Notes: a model not told the origin generated them from the sequence alone. A DNA stretch of 64,000 nt from Pseudolabrys sp050185995 (GCF_050185995.1 NZ_JBFWYW010000008.1); one strand, 5' to 3'; positions 23,615 through 33,677 are shown, numbered from the stretch's first letter. Program-made: numbers and translations.

Positions 23615-24283
23615 CTAGATCGCGCTTGCGGCGATGTTCACCATCAATGCCATCAGCGCGACGTTGAAGAAGAACGCGACGATGCTGTGCGCGAGCACGG
23701 TGCGCCGGATCGGCCGCGAAGCAGTGGCGACGTCGGAGACCTGAAAGGTCATGCCGATGACGAATGAGAAATAGACGAAATCAAGGTAATCCGGGCTATC
23801 CTCCTCGGAGAAAGACAGTCCGCTCTTCTTGGCGTGGCGCTCGCCGTAATACTGATGCGCATAATGAAACGCGAAGATGGTGTGAATGAAGAACCACGAC
23901 AGCAAGATGGTCGCCGCAGAAAGCGACAGCAGCGCCGCATCGGATTTTTCCTCTCCGCCGAGCAGCGCGATGATGGCGGCAAAGCTTGCGAGCGTTGCGG
24001 CGACGGTCAGAACCAGGATCAGCGTGCTGCCTTCGTCCTCGATGGCCGCCCGGCGGCGGATACGGTCGACGTCGAAGTGCGCCATCGGCCAGATCGAACC
24101 GAGGAGATAGCAGCCGATGCCGGCGTCCCAGCCGAGTAGCAGTCGGGCGGACAGCGACCAGTCGGTGGGGAAAATGAACGCGAGGCCGAGCCCGACAGCG
24201 GCGGCAACAAACAGCCGCATTCTCGCGTGGATCACGCGGACCGGCAGAGGGAGATGCGACACCGCTCTGGTCTTTCGCGCCAT
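23615..24283 (-). CDS. DUF1345 family membrane protein
   Basis: About 222 aa from the ATG at 24283. Several helices are evident: residues about 25-45, 50-70, 95-115, 125-150 and 195-220. HFDVDRIRRRAAIEDEG, YAHQYYGE and SPDYLDFVYFSFVIGMTFQVSD are DUF1345 hallmarks. Function is unknown; the YFSFVIGMTFQ segment resembles a pore-like loop seen in the family, but transport has not been shown. It follows the prenyl synthase gene in the same direction with a 13-bp gap, so the two may be co-transcribed. Confidence 0.82.
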   Translation of the reverse strand: MARKTRAVSHLPLPVRVIHARMRLFVAAAVGLGLAFIFPTDWSLSARLLLGWDAGIGCYLLGSIWPMAHFDVDRIRRRAAIEDEGSTLILVLTVAATLASFAAIIALLGGEEKSDAALLSLSAATILLSWFFIHTIFAFHYAHQYYGERHAKKSGLSFSEEDSPDYLDFVYFSFVIGMTFQVSDVATASRPIRRTVLAHSIVAFFFNVALMALMVNIAASAI

Positions 24284-24296
24284 GCTGGCCTCCGGA

Positions 24297-25214
24297 TCAA
24301 GCCTTTCGTGCCGCGACGAACCGCGCCGCCGCCCGCAGCATGTCGGCCTTCGGCCCGAACCGAGCAAGCGCGGTTTCCGCATCCCTGACGAGCGCTGAAA
24401 GCCGCGCCGCGGCGGCGTCGCGGCCGAGCAGCGCCGGCAGCGTCGCCTTGCCGGCGGCCGCGTCCTTGCCGGTCGATTTGCCGACCACCGCCGCGTCGCC
24501 TTCGAGATCGAGCAGATCGTCCGCGATCTGGAACGCCTGGCCGATCGCGCGGCCGTAACGGTCGATCGCCACGCGCGCCTTTTCGTCGGCATTGCCGAGC
24601 AGCGCGCCGGCATTGCATGCGAATAGGATCAGCGCGCCGGTCTTCATCGATTGCAATGTCGTGACGTCGTTTTCTTTCAACGCTGCCTTGCCGAACCGCC
24701 CTTCGGCGGCGAGGTCGAGCATCTGTCCGCCCGCCATGCCGCCGAGACCGGAGGCGCGCGCGAGATCGCGGATCAGCGCAATGCGCGTCGAGGTGTCGGG
24801 ATGCATGGCTTCGCGCGCCATCAGATCGAAGGCGAAGGTGAGCAGCGCGTCTCCCGCGAGGATCGCGGTTGCTTCGTCGAACGCTTTGTGCGCGGTCGGC
24901 CGGCCGCGGCGGAGGTCGTCATTGTCCATCGCCGGCAGGTCGTCATGCACCAGCGAGTAGCAATGCACGCATTCGAGCGCCGCGCCCGCCATCAGTGCGC
25001 GCTCGCGACGGCTGTCGAACAGCGCCGCGGTCTCGATCAGTAGGAACGGCCGCAGACGTTTGCCGCCGCCGAGTGCGGCGTGGCGCATTGCCGCAAGCAG
25101 GCGCTGCGGCCGCGTAATCTCGCCCGGCTCGCATGTGTCGGCCAGCAGCCCGTCGAGCAGCGCTTGCGTGTCCGCCGCCGCCGCCTCCAGCCGGATTGCA
25201 AATTGATCCGCCAC
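24297..25214 (-). CDS. polyprenyl (farnesyl/geranylgeranyl) diphosphate synthase
   Basis: A 305-aa all-helical prenyltransferase. GGGKRLRPFL is the substrate-binding start. VHDDLPAMDNDDLRRGRP is the first Asp-rich motif with the short-chain DDxxxxD insertion, MAGGQMLDL is typical of the bacterial FPP branch, and FQIADDLLDLEGD is the second Asp-rich motif. It condenses IPP with allylic diphosphates. The residues before the first motif (ALECVHCYSLVHDD) suggest the farnesyl branch; geranylgeranyl output cannot be excluded. Confidence 0.9.
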   Translation of the reverse strand: MADQFAIRLEAAAADTQALLDGLLADTCEPGEITRPQRLLAAMRHAALGGGKRLRPFLLIETAALFDSRRERALMAGAALECVHCYSLVHDDLPAMDNDDLRRGRPTAHKAFDEATAILAGDALLTFAFDLMAREAMHPDTSTRIALIRDLARASGLGGMAGGQMLDLAAEGRFGKAALKENDVTTLQSMKTGALILFACNAGALLGNADEKARVAIDRYGRAIGQAFQIADDLLDLEGDAAVVGKSTGKDAAAGKATLPALLGRDAAAARLSALVRDAETALARFGPKADMLRAAARFVAARKA

Positions 25215-25308
25215 GCCTGCTGCCTCGAAATCCGCGCCTGAGCTTGCCCGTTTCGGTCATGGATAGGCTAACCTAACACGGAAGGAAACGGCGTGAGGCA
25301 TCGGCAGC

Positions 25309-26055
25309 GTGGCGTTGAAGCGGATGCAATCCTGGTCCTGGAAATCCGGGATATCGCGGCTCCCGCCCTGGCGGCGGGTGCTGCGCGCGGCCGCCGTCAC
25401 GCTCCTCGTGCTGGTCGTCGCGCCCTATCTGCTCGCGCCGCTCTACAATTTCGGCCATCCGGTCTCGACGGTGATGCTGTGGCGCTGGGTGACCTTCCAG
25501 CGGGTCGAGCGGGAGTGGGTGCCGCTCGCACGGATCGCGCCGGTTCTCGCGCGCAGCGTGATCGTCGCCGAGGACGGCCGCTTCTGCGGCCATGCCGGCG
25601 TCGACCTGCAGGAGCTGCAAGAGGTGCTCGCGGAGGCCGAGGAACTGGGCGATCTCGAGGATCTGCGCGGCGGTTCCACCATCACCCAGCAGCTCGCCAA
25701 GAACCTGTTTCTCTGGCAGGGCCGTTCCTACGTCCGCAAGGCGCTGGAGTTCCCGCTGGCGCTCTGGATCGACCTCGTGATGCCCAAGCGCCGCATTCTG
25801 GAGATCTACCTCAACGTTGCCGAATGGGGCCCGGACGGCACCTTCGGCGTCGAGGCCGGCAGCCGCCGCGCCTTCGGCAAGCCGGCCCGCAGCCTGGGGC
25901 CTCGCGAGGCGGCGCTGCTGGCCGCCATGCTGCCCAATCCGGTCCGCCGGGACGCCAAAAAGCCGGGCCGGGGCCTGCAAAGGCTCGCCGGGCTTTATGT
26001 TTCGCGGGCCCGCCGGGCCGGCGGGGCCGACGATTGCCTTCGTCCGGGCCACTAG
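25309..26055 (+). CDS. mtgA: monofunctional biosynthetic peptidoglycan transglycosylase
   Basis: A 248-aa GT51 enzyme with one N-terminal membrane helix (about residues 24-44). The GT51 motifs are in order: VIVAEDGRFCGHAGVD (catalytic Glu), GGSTITQQLAKNLFLW, RKALEFPLALWID and RILEIYLNVAEWG. It polymerises lipid II into glycan strands at the inner membrane. A GTG at 25309 is used here; an in-frame ATG at 25324 is also possible. About 20 residues after AAMLPNPVR are basic and Gly-rich. Confidence 0.92.
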   Translation: MALKRMQSWSWKSGISRLPPWRRVLRAAAVTLLVLVVAPYLLAPLYNFGHPVSTVMLWRWVTFQRVEREWVPLARIAPVLARSVIVAEDGRFCGHAGVDLQELQEVLAEAEELGDLEDLRGGSTITQQLAKNLFLWQGRSYVRKALEFPLALWIDLVMPKRRILEIYLNVAEWGPDGTFGVEAGSRRAFGKPARSLGPREAALLAAMLPNPVRRDAKKPGRGLQRLAGLYVSRARRAGGADDCLRPGH

Positions 26056-26130
26056 CCACGCCGGATATCTTCCTCTATAAGCCCGGCCTTACTGAAATTC
26101 CGCTGTTCAGCGCCGTCTGGAGCACGAGTT

Positions 26131-26316
26131 ATGGCCGTCCCGAAGCGAAAAACCTCTCCGTCCCGGCGCGGCATGCGCCGCTCCGCCGATGCGCTCAAGC
26201 AGCCGACCTATGTCGAAGACAAGGATTCCGGCGAGCTGCGCCGTCCGCACCACATCGACCTGAAGACCGGCATGTATCGCGGTCGTCAGGTTCTGAAGGT
26301 GAAGAAAGAGGCGTAA
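26131..26316 (+). CDS. rpmF: 50S ribosomal protein L32
   Basis: A 61-aa basic protein starting MAVPKRKTSPSRRGMRRS, the invariant L32 N-terminus, with YVEDKDSGELRRPHH and GMYRGRQVL as in alphaproteobacteria. It lacks the Cys zinc-ribbon seen in some other bacterial L32 proteins, which is usual for this class. It follows mtgA by 75 bp, a common order in this group. Confidence 0.97.
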   Translation: MAVPKRKTSPSRRGMRRSADALKQPTYVEDKDSGELRRPHHIDLKTGMYRGRQVLKVKKEA

Positions 26317-26340
26317 GCCTTTTCGCGGGAGGGTGGGGCC

Positions 26341-26757
26341 ATGTGGCTTGTCGGGTTTCCCCTCCTGCTGATCCCGTTCGCGATCTACAACATCGTCGCC
26401 TTTCTGATGCCCGACGTGGCGTGGGACGGTCCCGCCACGTCGCTCGGTATGGCCTCCGGCGTCCAGTGGGCTATGACGACCGGCGCCTGGCTGCTTGTGC
26501 TCGCGGTCTTCATGCTGATGCTGGAGACCATCAAGGCGACGCGCACCAGTCCCCGCAGCATCGTCGATCACGCGCTGTCGCTGATCCTGTTTCTCGCGAT
26601 GGTCGTCGAGTTCATCCTGGTGCCGCGCGCGGCGACCGCGACGTTTTTCATCATGCTGGTCATCGCCTTTGTCGATGTGGTCGGCGGCTTCGCCGTGACG
26701 CTGCGGACCGCGCAGCGCGACCTGACCATCGAGGGCCACGACCGCCTCGTTTCCTGA
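26341..26757 (+). CDS. four-helix membrane protein of unknown function
   Basis: A 138-aa inner-membrane protein with four predicted helices (about residues 3-24, 44-64, 77-95 and 98-118), and a hydrophilic C-terminal tail (RTAQRDLTIEGHDRLVS). GGGAGGGTGGGG-like purine-rich bases precede the ATG. No known motif is visible. It lies between rpmF and ggt on the same strand, 24 bp after the first and 24 bp before the second. Confidence 0.75.
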   Translation: MWLVGFPLLLIPFAIYNIVAFLMPDVAWDGPATSLGMASGVQWAMTTGAWLLVLAVFMLMLETIKATRTSPRSIVDHALSLILFLAMVVEFILVPRAATATFFIMLVIAFVDVVGGFAVTLRTAQRDLTIEGHDRLVS

Positions 26758-26781
26758 TAACTGTTCTCAGCCGGATTTCCC

Positions 26782-28362
26782 ATGCCCCGTGATTTTCATT
26801 TGCCCGGCCGTTCGCCGGTGATCTCGTGCAATGCGGTTGCCGCGACCTCGCATCCGCTCGCGACGCTCGCGGCGATCGACATCCTGCGTGCCGGTGGCAA
26901 TGCGGCAGATGCCGCGGTTGCGGCCTGTGCGGTGCTGTGCGTGGTCGAGCCGCACATGACCGGCATCGGCGGCGATTGCTTCACGCTCGTCTCGAAACCC
27001 GGCCAGCCGGTGTGGGGTTACAACGGCTGCGGCCGCGCCGGCGCGGCGGCGAGCACCGAGGCATTGCTCGACAAGGGCATCAAGACTATCGGCAACTCGA
27101 TCCATGCCGTGACGGTGCCCGGCGCCATCGAGGCCTGGGGGGAGATTCTGAAAACTCACGGCAAGCTCGGCCTCGATCGCGTGCTGCAGGCCGCGATTGG
27201 CTACGCCGAAGGCGGCTTTCCGGTGGCTTCGCGGGTGGCAATGGACTGGTCATTCAACATCGGCAAGCTGAAGAACGATCCGGGTGCGACGAAGCATTAT
27301 CTATTCAACGGTGCGCCGCCGAAGGAAGGCGATGTCATTCGTGCGCCTGCGCTGGCCGCCACGCTGAGAACGCTTGCTGCAAAGGGTGTACGCGCCTTCT
27401 ACGAAGGCGAGCTCGCCGAGGACATGGTCAGGACGGTGGCTACGCGCGGCTCTTTCCTGACGATGGACGACTTCGCCAATCACAGAGGCGAGGTTGTCGC
27501 GCCGATCTCGACGAATTACCGCGGCCTCGACGTTCTCGAAATCCCGCCGAACGGGCAGGGCCTCACCGCATTGGTGATGCTCAACATCCTCGAGACTATC
27601 GATATGAAGTCGCTCGACGCGATTTCCGCCGAGCGCTTTCATTTCGCGCTGGAAGCCGCGCGCATGGCCTATGGCGTGCGCGACAGCCACATCGCGGAAG
27701 CCTCCTTCATGCGCATCGCCACCGACGCGCTGCTCGACAAGGCGTTTGCGAAGAAGCTCGCGGCGAAGATCGATCCGGCTCGCCGCTCCGACCTGCCGAA
27801 GGCGCCGGCGCCGGGCAACGACACTATCTACCTCACGGTGGTCGACAAGGATCGCATGGCGGTGTCTTTCATCAATTCGCTCTACTCGGCGTGGGGCACC
27901 GGCATCGTCACCGAGAAGACCGGCATCTCGCTGACCAATCGCGGCGCGTGCTTCGTCGTCGATCCGACGCATCCCAACACCTTCGGTCCGGGCAAGCGGC
28001 CGATGCACACCATCATTCCCGGCATGGCGATGCGGAACGGCCGCTGCGCCTATTCGTTCGGCGTCATGGGCGCACACTATCAGCCGATGGGTCACGCCCA
28101 GGTCATCAACAACATCGTCGACTACGGCATGGACGTGCAGCAGGCGGTCGATGCGCCGCGCGTGTTCTTCGAGGGCGACGACGTGCTGGTCGAGCGCGGC
28201 ATGCCACTGGCGGTGAATGAGGGTCTTGCCGCGCGCGGCCACAAGGTCAGCGTCACGCCCTCGCCGTGGGGCGGCGCGCAGATCGTCAATATCGACTGGG
28301 ATCGCGGCGTGCTGATCGCGGGCTCGGAGCCGCGCAAGGACGGCTGCGCGCTGGGCTACTAG
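26782..28362 (+). CDS. gamma-glutamyltransferase family protein
   Basis: A 526-aa Ntn-hydrolase. The large subunit begins AVAATSHPLATLAAIDILRAGGNAADAAVA, with the MTGIGGDCF binding loop. The self-cleavage and nucleophile site is in NDTIYLTVVDKDRMAVSF, with the new N-terminal Thr expected there, and GKRPMHTIIPGM follows. The family hydrolyses or transfers the gamma-glutamyl group of glutathione and related amides. There is no signal peptide, unlike periplasmic E. coli Ggt, so it is probably cytoplasmic and may act on another gamma-glutamyl or acyl compound. Confidence 0.88.
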   Translation: MPRDFHLPGRSPVISCNAVAATSHPLATLAAIDILRAGGNAADAAVAACAVLCVVEPHMTGIGGDCFTLVSKPGQPVWGYNGCGRAGAAASTEALLDKGIKTIGNSIHAVTVPGAIEAWGEILKTHGKLGLDRVLQAAIGYAEGGFPVASRVAMDWSFNIGKLKNDPGATKHYLFNGAPPKEGDVIRAPALAATLRTLAAKGVRAFYEGELAEDMVRTVATRGSFLTMDDFANHRGEVVAPISTNYRGLDVLEIPPNGQGLTALVMLNILETIDMKSLDAISAERFHFALEAARMAYGVRDSHIAEASFMRIATDALLDKAFAKKLAAKIDPARRSDLPKAPAPGNDTIYLTVVDKDRMAVSFINSLYSAWGTGIVTEKTGISLTNRGACFVVDPTHPNTFGPGKRPMHTIIPGMAMRNGRCAYSFGVMGAHYQPMGHAQVINNIVDYGMDVQQAVDAPRVFFEGDDVLVERGMPLAVNEGLAARGHKVSVTPSPWGGAQIVNIDWDRGVLIAGSEPRKDGCALGY

Positions 28363-28586
28363 CGCGGGATTATCTTCATCGCTGTCCGGTAGGCATTCGC
28401 CGCCTCGGCGGGGTCGGCGCGGCGGCGCTCGCGGGTCTGCGGATGGCTCTGCTTCACGGCAATCAGGTGCGCAAGGAATGCGGCCGGACGGACCGCTGCG
28501 CGCCGCCGCGGCGACGCAGGGCCGAGCGCCGCCAACGCGCGGCATTCGCCGTCCGCGGGCTCCGCCGTTAACGTTTGCTCCACCAC
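28359..28586 (-). CDS. small protein of unknown function (about 75 aa)
   Basis: A short frame antiparallel to the end of ggt; the two stop codons overlap. From a GTG at 28586, with AAGGGA about eight bases upstream, it encodes 75 residues. The C-terminal half, RPAAFLAHLIAVKQSHPQTR followed by ERRRADPAEAANAYR, resembles a small hypothetical protein common in Bradyrhizobium relatives (recalled, not searched). No function is known. The start is uncertain; the frame is open further upstream to 28667. Confidence 0.5.
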   Translation of the reverse strand: MVEQTLTAEPADGECRALAALGPASPRRRAAVRPAAFLAHLIAVKQSHPQTRERRRADPAEAANAYRTAMKIIPR

Positions 28587-28682
28587 GCGATGTTCCCTTT
28601 CAGGACAGAAACCGTGCCTCTGCGAAGAACGTCGCAAGCACCGTGCCGGTTGCCCGAATTCACACATTGCTCATTGTAAACG

Positions 28683-28705
28683 CCGGGAAATCGCACTTTT
28701 CCCGG
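28683..28705. repeat. inverted repeat in the leader of the GGDEF/EAL gene
   Basis: CCGGGAAA (28683-28690) and TTTCCCGG (28698-28705) are perfect 8-bp arms around a 7-base loop, in an AT-richer stretch about 90 bp upstream of the GGDEF/EAL start. It could be an operator or a 5' leader hairpin. No T-run follows, so it is not a classical terminator. Confidence 0.4.
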
Positions 28706-28796
28706 AAATTAAAGAATTCCCGCTATCGTCGGCGGTAAATCGAATGACCCAATTCGTGCCGGAACGCGCGGCTTGCCGTTCCAAAACGGGGCGAAC

Positions 28797-30557
28797 GTGA
28801 TCCGACCTGACGAGTCCTCATCTCCGGGCGAAAAGCTTCGCCTGCCGCAGCGTTTCACCGCCGCGGCCGGGCCTGACGCCGCGCAGGTGCTGCGCTCGAT
28901 CGGCGAGGCGGCCTATGAGTGGCATCTCGACACCGACAAGCTGACCTGGAGCGGCAATGCCGGCGAGGTGCTCGGCATCGCCGACATGACGACGCTTGCG
29001 AGCGGACGCGCCTTTGCCGAGCGCACAGAAGCCGAAACGGATGCCAGCCGCTTCGACGCGGTGACGCGCTCCAACCAGCGGGACGACGGCAAGGGCGTGT
29101 TCTATCAGACGCAGTATGCCTTCAAGTCCGGAACCGGCGACGAAAAAATCCGGCTGGAAGACACCGGCCGCTGGTTCGCCGGCGCCGATGGCAAGCCGGG
29201 CCGCGCGCACGGCGTGGTGCGCGTTATTACCGAACGTTACGAGCGCGAGGCGAGCCTGACGCAGAGCGCGCGCTACGATTCGCTCACCGGCGAATTCAAT
29301 CGCGGCTATCTGTTCGAGATGTTGAGTATGACGCTCGACGAAGCCGTGCGCTTCCGCGAATCCTGCGGCTTCCTGCTGGTCGCCATCGACCATCTCGAGC
29401 AGCTCAATATTTCATATGGCTACGAGGTTGCCGACGACGTGATCGCGCAGGTTGCGAAGCGCCTGCGCCAGCACATGCGCAACGGCGACCATATGGGCCG
29501 CTTCTCCGGCAACAAGCTCGGCATCATTCTCAAGAAGTGCTCGCCCGAGGAGATCACCGTTGCGGCGGATCGTTTCCTCGCCTGCATCCGCGAGGAAACC
29601 TTCCTCACCAATGCCGGTGCGGTCGCCGTCACCGTGTCGATCGGCGGCGTCACCGCGCCGCGCCACGCGCGCAATGCGCAGGAGATCATGGCGCGCGCGC
29701 AGGATGCGTTGTCCGAGGTCAAGATGCGCCGCAACGGCGCTTTTGCGATTTATCATCCGAGCGTCGAGCGCGAGACCTTGCGGCGCGAGAGCGCCCGCGT
29801 CACCGACGAGGTGGTTGCCGCGCTGAACGATCGCCGGGTCGCGCTTGCGTTCGAGCCGGTGGTGCATACTAAGACGCGCGACACGGCGTTCTACGAATGT
29901 CTGATGCGGGTCGCCCGCGCCGACGGCACATTCGTCCACGCCAACGAGATCATCCCGATTGCCGAACGTGTCGGGCTGGTGCGCATGCTCGACCGCCGCG
30001 TGCTGGAACTGGTCGTCAAGGAGCTGGTGGCGGTGCCGGAATTGAACGCCAGCGTCAACGTCTCGGCGGCCTCGACCACCGACGCCGGCTGGTGGGACGG
30101 CCTCGGCGCACTGATGCGCGCCCACGCCGGCGTCGCCGAGCGGCTGATCATCGAGATCACCGAAACGGCGATGATCAAGGACATCGATGATACCCGCGGC
30201 TTCGTCTCACGGGTGAAGGATCTCGGCTGCCGCATCGCCATCGACGATTTCGGCGCCGGTTACACCTCGTTCCAGAATCTGCGCAAGCTCGGCGTGGATA
30301 TCGTCAAGATCGACGGGGCCTTCGTGCACCGCATGGCGTCGTCCGCCGACGACTATGCCTTCGTGCAGACGCTGGTGGATCTCGCCCGCCGGCTTAACCT
30401 GCAGGCGGTGGCGGAATGGGTGCCGGACGAGCAGACCGCGCAGATTCTCGGCCAGCTCGGCTGCGATTATCTGCAGGGTGAATTGATCGGTCTCGCGTCG
30501 CCCACCCACAAGTGGCAGCGTCCGGCGGAACCGGATACGCAGGCTTCGTGCGCCTAG
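28797..30557 (+). CDS. PAS-GGDEF-EAL protein with degenerate GGDEF; probable c-di-GMP phosphodiesterase or sensor
   Basis: About 586 aa from a GTG at 28797 (ACGGGG upstream); a TTG at 28773 is an alternative. Residues about 30-150 look PAS-like (IGEAAYEWHLDTDKLTWSG). A GGDEF domain follows from DSLTGEFNRGYL, but its signature reads RFSGNKLGIIL, so the active loop is SGNKL and cyclase activity is unlikely. The EAL domain keeps FYECLMR (ECL with the Glu), NVSAAS, IEITETAM, AIDDFGAGYTSFQNL, KIDGAF, AVAEWV and LQG, so most metal and catalytic residues remain. It stands alone as a transcript. Confidence 0.85.
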   Translation: MIRPDESSSPGEKLRLPQRFTAAAGPDAAQVLRSIGEAAYEWHLDTDKLTWSGNAGEVLGIADMTTLASGRAFAERTEAETDASRFDAVTRSNQRDDGKGVFYQTQYAFKSGTGDEKIRLEDTGRWFAGADGKPGRAHGVVRVITERYEREASLTQSARYDSLTGEFNRGYLFEMLSMTLDEAVRFRESCGFLLVAIDHLEQLNISYGYEVADDVIAQVAKRLRQHMRNGDHMGRFSGNKLGIILKKCSPEEITVAADRFLACIREETFLTNAGAVAVTVSIGGVTAPRHARNAQEIMARAQDALSEVKMRRNGAFAIYHPSVERETLRRESARVTDEVVAALNDRRVALAFEPVVHTKTRDTAFYECLMRVARADGTFVHANEIIPIAERVGLVRMLDRRVLELVVKELVAVPELNASVNVSAASTTDAGWWDGLGALMRAHAGVAERLIIEITETAMIKDIDDTRGFVSRVKDLGCRIAIDDFGAGYTSFQNLRKLGVDIVKIDGAFVHRMASSADDYAFVQTLVDLARRLNLQAVAEWVPDEQTAQILGQLGCDYLQGELIGLASPTHKWQRPAEPDTQASCA

Positions 30558-30589
30558 ATTATGGTCTCGTGGTTCTGAGTCAGTTTCCT

Positions 30590-30680
30590 GTCATGCCCGG
30601 CCTTGTGCCGGGCATCCACGTCTTGCTTCCCTAGTTGCATCAAAGATGTGGATGGCCGGGACAAGCCCGGCCATGACGAT
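30590..30680. repeat. palindromic intergenic repeat downstream of phaR
   Basis: A long imperfect palindrome: GTCATGCCCGGC begins it and GCCCGGCCATGAC ends it, with smaller hairpins (GCCCGGC/GCCGGGC; GGCCGGG/GCCCGGC) and CCACGTCTT/AAGATGTGG inside. It lies between the convergent EAL gene and phaR, where it may also terminate transcription. Related elements appear at 32830-32855 and 50073-50155. This type is a well-known dispersed repeat in Bradyrhizobium-like genomes. Confidence 0.7.
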
Positions 30681-30712
30681 AAAACAAGAACTGCCCGTTT
30701 GGGGCAGCGGCC

Positions 30713-31279
30713 TCAGCCGCCGCCCATCTTGTCGAGCCGCTTCTGCATCTCGCTGAGCTGACGCTTCAACTCGTCGATGTCGTCGCCGCCCGCACCGCCG
30801 CGGCCCGCCGCGGTCTTTTCGCCGCGCGCGAAGGGGCTGAACATCGCAAAGGCTTTCTCGAACATTTCCATGTTGCGGCGGACCTGGTCTTCCATCGCGC
30901 CGAAGCCGCCTGCGCCGAAGGCCTGCGCCATCTGCTCGCGGAACTTGCCCTGTTCCTTGGTGAAGGTGTCGATCGACTGTTCGAGATAGCGCGGCACCAG
31001 CATCTGCATGCTGTCGCCATAGAAGCGGATCAGCTGCCGCAGGAAGGTGATCGGCAGCAGGCTCTGACCTTCCTTGTTTTCCTGCTCGAAAATGATCTGC
31101 GCCAGAACCGAGCGCGTGATGTCGTCGCCGGTCTTCGCGTCATAGACCACGAAGTCCTCGCCGGCCTTCACCATCGCCGCAAGATCCTCGAGCGTGACGT
31201 AGGTGCTGGTGCCGGTATTGTAGAGCCGCCGGTTGGCGTATTTTTTGATCGTGATCGGCTCTTTTTCTTGGTCTGCCAT
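30713..31279 (-). CDS. phaR: polyhydroxyalkanoate synthesis repressor PhaR
   Basis: 188 aa from the ATG at 31279 (MADQEKEPITIKKYANRRLY). The N-terminal PHB/PHA accumulation regulator domain includes NTGTSTYVTLEDLAAMVKAG and DITRSVLAQIIFEQE. The C-terminal part is helical with a Gly/Ala linker and a coiled-coil end (DELKRQLSEMQKRLDKM). PhaR binds PHB granules and DNA and represses phasin and pha genes when granules are scarce. It is divergent from phaA with about 240 bp between them. Confidence 0.93.
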   Translation of the reverse strand: MADQEKEPITIKKYANRRLYNTGTSTYVTLEDLAAMVKAGEDFVVYDAKTGDDITRSVLAQIIFEQENKEGQSLLPITFLRQLIRFYGDSMQMLVPRYLEQSIDTFTKEQGKFREQMAQAFGAGGFGAMEDQVRRNMEMFEKAFAMFSPFARGEKTAAGRGGAGGDDIDELKRQLSEMQKRLDKMGGG

Positions 31280-31518
31280 GCCTTCAAGTCCCCTTGCCCA
31301 GAGCCGAAGGATAGACAATTTTTTGCAGTGCGGGCCACCGTTTTGTGGCATCGCGACAAGCCGCTGCCAACGGCCTATTGATGCGAAAAGCCCTCGATTC
31401 CGGCCCGATTCCGCCGGGCCGTCGTTATTGACTCAAAATGGCGGCGTATTAAGGATGCGGCAGTGCAGAAAAACCTGCGGACCGTTTGCCGGAACGCCGA
31501 CCGTAACAGGAGCCTCGG

Positions 31519-32697
<1,179 letters not shown>

Positions 32698-32829
32698 GGC
32701 CGCGCGAAAACACACCAGGAAAAACCCGTCGAGCGGTAGCGAAAACGCACCAATAAGAAAGATGCGTCGAACGCTAGTTCGGCGGAGCGTTAGCGAACGA
32801 AAGTCTTACAACTCATTGATCTGCGTCAT

Positions 32830-32855
32830 CATGGCCGGGCAATCGCCCGGCCATG
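32830..32855. repeat. perfect hairpin repeat between phaA and phaB
   Basis: CATGGCCGGGC and GCCCGGCCATG form perfect 11-bp arms around AATC. It matches the inner part of the repeat at 30590-30680 and belongs to the same dispersed palindrome type. Placed in the phaA-phaB gap, followed by TTGTTTGT, it could weaken read-through into phaB. Confidence 0.65.
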
Positions 32856-32935
32856 TTGTTTGTGGGCGCGTAACATGCTTGGATTCAGGTCGTGGGCATC
32901 CGAAAGGATGAAGAAAGGACCGAAGGGGAAATGCC

Positions 32936-33661
32936 ATGTCTCGCGTTGCGTTGGTGACGGGTGGTTCGCGCGGTATCGGCGCGGCGATCTCGAAGGCGTT
33001 GAAGGCGGCCGGCTACAAGGTAGCGGCGAACTATGGCGGCAATGACGAGGCCGCGCAGAAATTCAAGGCCGAGGCCGGCATTCCCGTCTTCAAGTGGGAC
33101 GTGTCATCCTATGACGCCTGTGTCGAAGGCATCAAAAAGGTCGAAGCCGAACTGGGGCCGATCGAGGTGCTGGTCAACAACGCCGGCATCACCCGCGATG
33201 CGATGTTCCACCGCATGACGCTTGAGCAGTGGCAACAGGTGATCGGCACCAATCTCGGCTCGCTGTTCAACATGACGCGCCCGGTATGGGAAGGCATGCG
33301 CGCCCGCAAGTTCGGCCGCGTCATCAACATTTCCTCGATCAACGGCCAGAAGGGCCAGATGGGTCAGGTGAACTATTCGGCGGCCAAGGCCGGCGACCTC
33401 GGCTTCACCAAAGCTCTGGCGCAGGAAGGCGCGCGCGCCGGCATCACCGTCAACGCCATCTGCCCCGGTTATATCAACACCGAAATGGTGCAGGCAGTGC
33501 CGAAGGACGTGCTGGAAAAGTCGATCCTGCCGCAGATCCCGATCGGCCGGCTCGGCGAGCCGGAGGAGATCGCGCGCTGCGTCGCCTTCCTTGCCTCCGA
33601 CGACGCCGGCCTGATCACCGGCGCGACCATCACCGCAAACGGCGGGCAGTATTTCGCTTGA
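32936..33661 (+). CDS. phaB: acetoacetyl-CoA reductase
   Basis: A 241-aa SDR with VTGGSRGIGAAI, NNAGITRDAMFHRM, an active site in ISSINGQKGQMGQVNYSAAK, and ICPGYINTEMV. The NAGITRD...M..EQW pattern and QMGQ motif are typical of PhaB, which reduces acetoacetyl-CoA with NADPH to (R)-3-hydroxybutyryl-CoA for PHB synthase. The DMT transporter gene begins 16 bp after it. Confidence 0.93.
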   Translation: MSRVALVTGGSRGIGAAISKALKAAGYKVAANYGGNDEAAQKFKAEAGIPVFKWDVSSYDACVEGIKKVEAELGPIEVLVNNAGITRDAMFHRMTLEQWQQVIGTNLGSLFNMTRPVWEGMRARKFGRVINISSINGQKGQMGQVNYSAAKAGDLGFTKALAQEGARAGITVNAICPGYINTEMVQAVPKDVLEKSILPQIPIGRLGEPEEIARCVAFLASDDAGLITGATITANGGQYFA

Positions 33662-33677
33662 TCGCGGCTGACGGGGA

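Noticed and set aside
31340..31518. A PhaR binding site in the phaR/phaA gap
   Set aside because: No clear repeat or palindrome stands out there, so I cannot support a specific site.
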